DNA from: Girardinichthys multiradiatus
Taxonomy: Eukaryota; Chordata; Actinopteri; Cyprinodontiformes; Goodeidae
Assembly (NCBI RefSeq): GCF_021462225.1
Contig: NC_061794.1
Location: 42,904,914 to 42,968,913, forward strand
Length of the DNA stretch: 64,000 nucleotides
Direction: 5' to 3'
Shown: one piece after another, positions 58,384 through 64,000 of the stretch
Position numbering within the stretch: position 1 is the first letter of the stretch
Layout: every line of letters starts with the position of its first letter
Notes under the pieces: model-generated
What the model saw: the letters and a program-made list of their open reading frames with translations, nothing else
The model's database searches: none
What the model was told of the DNA's origin: nothing
Position numbers and translations under genes: made by a program

Positions 58384-59950
58384 CAGGTCCTTCTCAAAAA
58401 ATTAGCATATTGTGATAAAGTTCATTATTTTCCATAATGTCATGATGAAAATTTAACATTCATATATTTTAGATTCATTGCACACAACTGAAATATTTCA
58501 GGTCTTTTATTGTCTTAATACGGATGATTTTGGCATACAGCTCATGAAAACCCAAAATTCCTATCTCACAAAATTAACATATCATTAAAAGGGTCTCTAA
58601 ACGAGCTATGAACCTAATCATCTGAATCAACGAGTTAACTCTAAACACCTGCAAAAGATTCCTGAGGCCTTTAAAACTCCCAGCCTGGTTCATCACTCAA
58701 AACCCCAATCATGGGTAAGACTGCCGACCTGACTGCTGTCCAGAAGGCCACTATTGACACCCTCAAGCAAGAGGGTAAGACACAGAAAGACATTTCTGAA
58801 CAAATAGGCTGTTCCCAGAGAGCTGTATCAAGGCACCTCAGTGGGAAGTCTGTGGGAAGGAAAAAGTGTGGCAGAAAACGCTGCACAATGAGAAGAGGTG
58901 ACCGGACCCTGAGGAAGATTGTGGAGAAGGGCCGATTCCAGACCTTGGGGGACCTGCGGAAGCAGTGGACTGAATCTGGAGTAGAAACATCCAGAGCCAC
59001 CGTGCACAGGCGTGTGCAGGAAATGGGCTACAGGTGCCGCATTCCCCAGACCTGTGCTACAGAGAAGCAGCACTGGACTGTTGCTCAGTGGTCCAAAGTA
59101 CTTTTTTCGGATGAAAGCAAATTCTGCATGTCATTCGGAAATCAAGGTGCCAGAGTCTGGAGGAAGACTGGGGAGAAGGAAATGCCAAAATGCCAGAAGT
59201 CCAGTGTCAAGTACCCACAGTCAGTGATGGTCTGGGGTGCCGTGTCAGCTGCTGGTGTTGGTCCACTGTGTTTTATCAAGGGCAGGGTCAATGCAGCTAG
59301 CTATCAGGAGATTTTGGAGCAGTTCATGCTTCCATCTGCTGAAAAGCTTTATGGAGATGAAGATTTCATTTTTCAGCACGACCTGGCACCTGCTCACAGT
59401 GCCAAAACCACTGGTAAATGGTTTACTGACCATGGTATCACTGTGCTCAATTGGCCTGCCAACTCTCCTGACCTGAACCCCATAGAGAATCTGTGGGATA
59501 TTGTGAAGAGAACGTTGAGAGACTCAAGACCCAACACTCTGGATGAGCTAAAGGCCGCTATCGAAGCATCCTGGGCCTCCATAAGACCTCAGCAGTGCCA
59601 CAGACTGATCTCCTCCATGCCACGCCGCATTGAAGCAGTCATTTCTGCAAAAGGATTCCCGACCAAGTATTGAGTGCATAACTGTACATGATTATTTGAA
59701 GGTTGACGTTTTTTGTATTAAAAACACTTTTCTTTTATTGGTCGGATGAAATATGCTAATTTTGTGAGATAGGAATTTTGGGTTTTCATGAGCTGTATGC
59801 CAAAATCATCCGTATTAAGACAATAAAAGACCTGAAATATTTCAGTTAGTGTGCAATGAATCTAAAATATATGAATGTTAAATTTTCATCATTACATTAT
59901 AGAAAATAATGAACTTTATCACAATATGCTAATTTTTTGAGAAGGACCTG
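58384..59950 (+). mobile_element. Tc1-like transposon, near-intact, about 200-bp inverted repeats
   Basis: TA at 58382-58383 and 59951-59952 bound a 1567-bp element. Left repeat 58384-58582 and right repeat 59751-59950 begin CAGGTCCTTCTCAAAAAATT and differ by only a handful of bases. An uninterrupted transposase lies between them. Young insertion in the last atp9a intron. Confidence 0.95.
58711..59673 (+). CDS. Tc1-like DD34E transposase, open frame
   Basis: 320 residues. N-terminal paired-type HTH (about 8-50, with Q-K-D-I-S-E-Q-I-G-C-S-Q-R-A-V), a second DNA-binding helix set (about 60-110, with S-R-A-T-V-H-R-R-V), then the DDE domain: D134 in L-F-S-D-E-S-K-F, D224 in F-Q-H-D-L-A-P-A-H and E259 in N-P-I-E-N-L-W, separated by 34 residues. 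From memory relatives have about 340 residues; the segment between C-R-I-P-Q-T and T-E-K-Q-H-W is shorter than expected, suggesting an in-frame loss of roughly 15-18 residues just before the catalytic domain. Activity is doubtful for that reason. Confidence 0.92.
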   Translation: MGKTADLTAVQKATIDTLKQEGKTQKDISEQIGCSQRAVSRHLSGKSVGRKKCGRKRCTMRRGDRTLRKIVEKGRFQTLGDLRKQWTESGVETSRATVHRRVQEMGYRCRIPQTCATEKQHWTVAQWSKVLFSDESKFCMSFGNQGARVWRKTGEKEMPKCQKSSVKYPQSVMVWGAVSAAGVGPLCFIKGRVNAASYQEILEQFMLPSAEKLYGDEDFIFQHDLAPAHSAKTTGKWFTDHGITVLNWPANSPDLNPIENLWDIVKRTLRDSRPNTLDELKAAIEASWASIRPQQCHRLISSMPRRIEAVISAKGFPTKY

Positions 59951-59979
59951 TATATAAATAAACTTACCTTACCTTACCA

Positions 59980-60588
59980 GTAGTTAATCCAAAGTATTAA
60001 CTTGCTGATTGCAATACTGATTGAAGTGTTCTGAGCTGTTTTGATTTGCTGTGCAAGTGTGCTGAACCGCGCAGTGCGGAGGCAATCAGCAAGGTGCGTG
60101 TTCATGTTTTTGTCCGGCTGTTTCCAAATCAGCCAGGAGTTAGAAGTTGGGCTTTTAAAGTTTTTCCATTTAAAGCAGCTGCGGTCTGGGCCTCGTGGTC
60201 TGACCACTCCTTTTGTACCAGTTTTATTACTGGAGTTTTTCCACTGAGTTTCCGCCTCAGAGTTTTATGATCCTTTGTTCGAGATTTGGGGCGATAGTGG
60301 TTAGTGGTTAAGGACGCAGCCCACAGTCTATCAGCTGATTGCTGAAAATCAAGACATCAGCACACCAGGAGGGCTTCTCTTTCCAAGTTAACCCAAATTG
60401 CACATTTTGTCCATAAAACTGCTGGTTTGATCTTCTTAGACACTCAATGCGCATATATTTTCATTTATTGTGAGGTAGTCATTTTTATCCCCTTTGTGTA
60501 CAATATTGCTTGTTAGTTAGGTTAAGGTTTTTGGACCAGAATAGTAATTACATCAGGCCTATATTGTTTCAATACATTTTCACATATA
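59980..60588 (+). other. intronic spacer between Tc1 elements
   Basis: No gene recognised. A short tRNA-like phrase near 60292-60325 (GTGGTTAGTGGTTAAGG) might be a SINE scrap. Confidence 0.4.
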
Positions 60589-60590
60589 TA

Positions 60591-62221
60591 CAGTACAGAC
60601 CAAACGTTTGGACACACCTTCTCATTCAAAGAGTTTTCTTTATTTTCATGAGTATGAATATTGTAGCTTCACACTGAAGGCATCAAAACTATAAATTAAC
60701 ACATGTGGAATTATATACTGAACAAAAAAGTGTGAAACAACTGAAAATATGTCTTATATTCTAGGTTCTTCAAAGTAGCCACCTTTTGATTTGATTACTG
60801 CTCCACACACTCTTGGCATTCTGTTGATGAGCTTCAAGAGGTCGTCACCTGAAATGGTTTTCACTTCACAGGTGTGCCCTGTCAGGTTTAATAAGTGGGA
60901 TTTCAAGCCTTAAAAATGGAATTGGGACCATCAGTTGTGTTGTGCAGGAGGTGGATACAGTACACAGCTGATAGTCCTACTGAATAGACTGTTAGAATTT
61001 GTATTATGGCAAGAAAAAAGCAGCTAAGTAAAGAAAAACGAGTGGCCATCATTACTTTAAGAAATGAAGGTCAGTCAGTCTGAACAATTGGGAAAACTTT
61101 GAAAGTGTCCCCAAGTGCCGTCACAAAAACCATCAAGTGCTACAAAGAAACTGGCTCACATGAGGACCGCCCCAGGAAAGGAAGACCAAGAGTCACCTCT
61201 GCTGCGGACGATAAGTTCATCCGAGTCACCAGCCTAAGAAATCACAGGTTAACAGCAGCTCAGATTAGAGAACAGGTCAATGCCACACAGAGTTCTAGCA
61301 GCAGATACATCTCTAGAACAACTGTTAAGAGGACACTGTGTGAATCAGGCCTTCCTGGTAAAATAGTTGCTAGGAAACCACTGCTGAGGACAGGCAACAA
61401 GCAGAAGAGACTTGTTTGGGCTAAAGAACACAAGGAATGGACATTAGACCAGTGGAAATCTGTGCTTTGGTCTGATGAGTCCAAGTTTGATATCTTTGGT
61501 TCCAACCACCGTGTCTTTGTGCGGCGCAGAAGAGGTGAACGGATGGACTCTACATGCCTGGTTCCCACCGTGAAGCATGGAGGAGGAGGTGTGATGGTGT
61601 GGGGGTGCTTTGATGGTCACACTGTTGGGGATTTATTCAAAATTGAAGGCATACTGAACCAGCATGGCTACCACAGCATCTTGCAGCAGCATGCTATTCC
61701 ATCCGGTTTGCGTTTAGTTGGACCATCATTTATTTTTCAACAGGACAATGACTCCAAACACACCTCCAGGCTGTGTAAGGGCTATTTGACCAAGAAGGAG
61801 AGTGATGGGGTGCTGCGCCAGATGACCTGGCCTCCACAGTCACCGGACCTGAACCCACTCGAGATGGTTTGGGGTGAGCTGGACCGCAGAATCAAGGCAA
61901 AAGGACCAACAAGTGCTAAGCATCTCTGGGAACTCCTTCCAGACTGTTGGAAAACCATTTGAGGTGACCACCTCTTGAAACTCATCAACAGAATGCCAAG
62001 AGTGTGTGGAGCAGTAATCAAAGCAAAAGGTGTCTACTTTGAAGAACCTAGAATATAAGACATATTTTCAGTTGTTTCAGACTTTTTTGTTCAGTATATA
62101 ATTCCACATGTGTTAATTCATAGTTTTGATGCCTTCAGTGTGAAGCTACAATATTCATACTCATGAAAATAAAGAAAACTCTTTGAATGAGAAGGTGTGT
62201 CCAAACTTTTGGTCTGTACTG
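60591..62221 (+). mobile_element. Tc1-like transposon, complete ends, degraded transposase
   Basis: Flanked by TA at 60589-60590 and 62222-62223. Ends CAGTACAGACCAAACGTTTG and the inverse at 62192-62221; inverted repeats run for about 190-200 bases on each side and the right one overlaps the transposase C-terminus. Length 1631. Confidence 0.93.
61006..62058 (+). pseudogene. Tc1-like transposase with two TGA stops
   Basis: One frame from ATG 61006 to TAA 62056-62058 (350 residues) interrupted by TGA at 61081-61083 and 61960-61962 and no frameshift. Longest open part 61099-61962. HTH: V-S-P-S-A-V-T-K-T-I-K-C-Y. Catalytic set: L-W-S-D-E-S-K-F, F-Q-Q-D-N-D-S-K-H, S-P-D-L-N-P-L-E-M-V-W. All three acidic residues present. 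Two point changes separate it from an open frame. Confidence 0.9.
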
Positions 62222-62517
62222 TACACTGCTCAAAAAATAAAGGGAACACTTAAACAACACAAAATAACTCCAAGTAAATCAAACTTCTGTGAAATCAAAC
62301 TGTCCACTTAGGAAGCAACACTGATTGACAATCAATTTCACATGTTGTTGTACAAATGAAAAAGACAACAGGGGGAAATCTTTGACGATTAGCAAGACAC
62401 TCAATAAAGGAGTGGTTCTGCAGGTGGGGACCACAGACCACTTCTCAGTACTTATGCTTTCTGGCTGATGTTTTGGTCACTTTTGAATGTTGGTGGTGCT
62501 TTCACACTCGTGGTAGC

Positions 62518-63955
62518 ATGAGACGGACTCTACAACCCACACAAGTGGCTCAGGTAGTGCAGCTCATCCAGGATGGCACATCAATGCGAGCTGTGGCAAG
62601 AAGGATTGCTGTGTCTGTCAGCGTAGTGTCCAGAACCTGGAAGCGCTACCAGGAGACAGGCCAGTACACCAGGAGACGTTGAGGAGGCCGTAGGAGGACA
62701 ACAACCCAGCAGCAGGACCACTACCTCCACCTTTGTGCAAGGAGGAAGAAGAGGAGCACTGCCAGAGCCCTGCAAAATGACCTCCAGCAGGCCACAAATG
62801 TGCATGTGTCTGCACAAACGATTAGAAACCAACTCCATGAGGATGGTATGAGGGCCCGACGTCGTGCTCACAGCCCAACACCGTGCAGGATACTTGGCAT
62901 TTGCCAGAGAACCTCTGGATTGGCAAATTCGCCACTGGCGCCCTGTGCTCTTCACAGATGAAAGCAGGTTCACACTGAGCACATGTGACAGACGTGACAG
63001 AGTCTGGAGACACCGTGGAGAGCGATCTGCTGCCTGCAACATCCTTCAGCATGACTGGTTTGGCAGTGGTTCAGTAATGGTGTGGGTTGGTATTTCTTTC
63101 CGTGTGCTCGCCAGAGGTAGCCTGACTGCTATGGAAGCAAATGGTTACCATATTTCAAATGAAAAAGCATTTTCAGAAAAAGCCTTTTTTAAGAATGTGG
63201 CTGCATTATTTGACCCACAAATAAAATTAGTAATCAATCATCCTATTTGCATTTGCATTTTCTTCTTCACGACTGCACATTTTATGCCATAATCAAAAAG
63301 AAAACAAAGCAGACATTGCTTTTTCGTTTTCGTGGTCTGCCCGCAAAGTACTGCCCAGAACTCGAAAACGAAAAAGCAATGTCTGCTTTGTTTTCTTTTT
63401 GATTATGGCATAAAATGTGCAGTCGTGAAGAAGAAAATGCAAATGCAAATAGGATGATTGATTACTAATTTTATGTATGGGTCAAATAATGCAGCCACAT
63501 TCTTAAAATGAAAAAGCATTTCTGAAAATGCTTTTTCATTTGAAATATGGTAACAATTTGCTTCCATAGACTGCCATTAGGTACCGAGATGAGATCCTCA
63601 GACCCCTTGTGAGAACATATGCTGGTGCGGTTGGCCCTGGGTTCCTCCTAATGCAGGACAATGCTAGACCTCATGTGGCTGGAGTGTGTCAGCAGTTCCT
63701 GCAAGATGAAGACATTGAAGCTATGGACTGGCCCGCCCGTTCCCCAGACCTGAATCCGATTGAACACATCTGGGACATCATGTCTCGCTCCATCCACCAA
63801 CAGACCATGCACCACAGACTGTCCAGGAGTTGTCGGATGCTTTAGTCCAGGTCTGGGAGGAGATCCCTCAGGAGACCATCCGCCGTCTCATCAGGAACAT
63901 GCCCAGGTGTTGTAGGGAGGTCATAAAGGCACGTGGAGACCACACACAATACTGA
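62518..63955 (+). pseudogene. Tc1-like transposase, stop, frameshifts and insertion
   Basis: Starts [15 protein letters not shown] (62518). TGA at 62680; the same frame continues with [11 protein letters not shown] to about 62860, then shifts to the frame with V-L-F-T-D-E-S-R-F (first Asp). After the 439-bp insertion it resumes at about 63575 with R-Y-R-D-E-I-L-R-P-L, L-L-M-Q-D-N-A-R-P-H (second Asp) and [10 protein letters not shown] (Glu), then another shift near 63810; the tail ends at TGA around 63955. Nonfunctional. Confidence 0.85.
63124..63574. mobile_element. foldback element with about 205-bp arms and 6-bp target duplication
   Basis: Element 63130-63568 (439 bp). Arms 63130-63332 and 63363-63568 are inverted copies differing at few positions, with a spacer of about 30 bases. 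Ends TATGGAAGCAAATGGTTACC and TATGGAAGCAAATTGTTACC (other strand). Direct repeat GACTGC at 63124-63129 and 63569-63574. No coding capacity. Each arm also contains a small internal palindrome (GAAAAAGCATTTC...GAAATGCTTTTTC in the right arm). Confidence 0.9.
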
Positions 63956-64000
63956 GCCTCATTTTGACTTGTTTTAAGGACATTACATCAAAGTTGGATC

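Larger units (their letters stand above)
58346..59979 (+). repeat. retroposon 3' tail split by Tc1 insertion
   Basis: GTACAGCGCTTTGAATGTCT...AAGCAC at 58346-58381 continues after the transposon as TATAAATAAACTTACCTTACC (59951-59979), a tail of the CTTAC-repeat type seen in fish LINE/SINE ends. The Tc1 element used a TA inside this tail. Confidence 0.65.
62224..64000 (+). mobile_element. Tc1-like transposon, right end outside window, split by foldback element
   Basis: Begins at 62224 with CACTGCTCAAAAAATAAAGG directly after the TA that also ends the previous element. The transposase reading direction is +. The element is interrupted at 63130-63568 by an inverted-repeat insertion. The right inverted repeat is not reached by 64000. 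Confidence 0.88.

Overview
This is a teleost fish nuclear genomic window. Evidence: spliced vertebrate genes with GT-AG introns, and a repeat content typical of ray-finned fish (many Tc1-like transposons, hAT MITEs, L2-like LINEs with an ATTG-rich 3' tail, tRNA-derived SINEs). Two genes lie on the + strand in tandem: sall4 (about 1.7-6.6 kb) and atp9a (about 13.1 kb to beyond the right edge). As far as I recall, the same order and orientation exist in mammals, so this is a conserved SALL4-ATP9A block. I cannot name the species from sequence alone.

Layout. 1-1709: region upstream of the large sall4 coding exon; the canonical first exon (MSRRKQ... NuRD-recruiting peptide) is not visible. 1710-5083: three sall4 coding exons with an N-terminal zinc knuckle, a Q-rich segment and three C2H2 clusters; the fourth cluster found in SALL1/3 is absent, which identifies SALL4. 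5084-6640: 3'UTR. 6641-13060: intergenic DNA, much of it a pile-up of minus-strand L2-like LINEs, Tc1 remnants and SINE-like repeats. 13060-13270: CpG-rich atp9a promoter/5'UTR. 13271-55907: 27 consecutive atp9a coding exons, all in phase, giving 1001 complete codons of a P4-ATPase of the Neo1/ATP9 branch. Only the terminal exon (about 45 residues) is missing; it must lie to the right of the window. 55908-64000: the last atp9a intron, occupied by three Tc1-like elements, two of which abut and share a single TA, plus a long foldback element inside the third.

The two genes work separately: Sall4 is a nuclear stem-cell/limb transcription factor, Atp9a an endosomal/Golgi lipid-transport ATPase. 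All other coding capacity belongs to mobile elements. The clearest unusual material is (i) a pair of long-inverted-repeat elements with TATGG termini and apparent 6-bp target duplications (49826-51282 and 63130-63568), one of which is the innermost of three nested elements in atp9a intron 23; (ii) a sall4 intron of exactly 108 nt with no stop in frame; (iii) a phase-compatible alternative sall4 first exon at the left edge; and (iv) a nearly intact young Tc1 element at 58384-59950. I saw no CRISPR array, rRNA, functional tRNA or prokaryotic-type operon.
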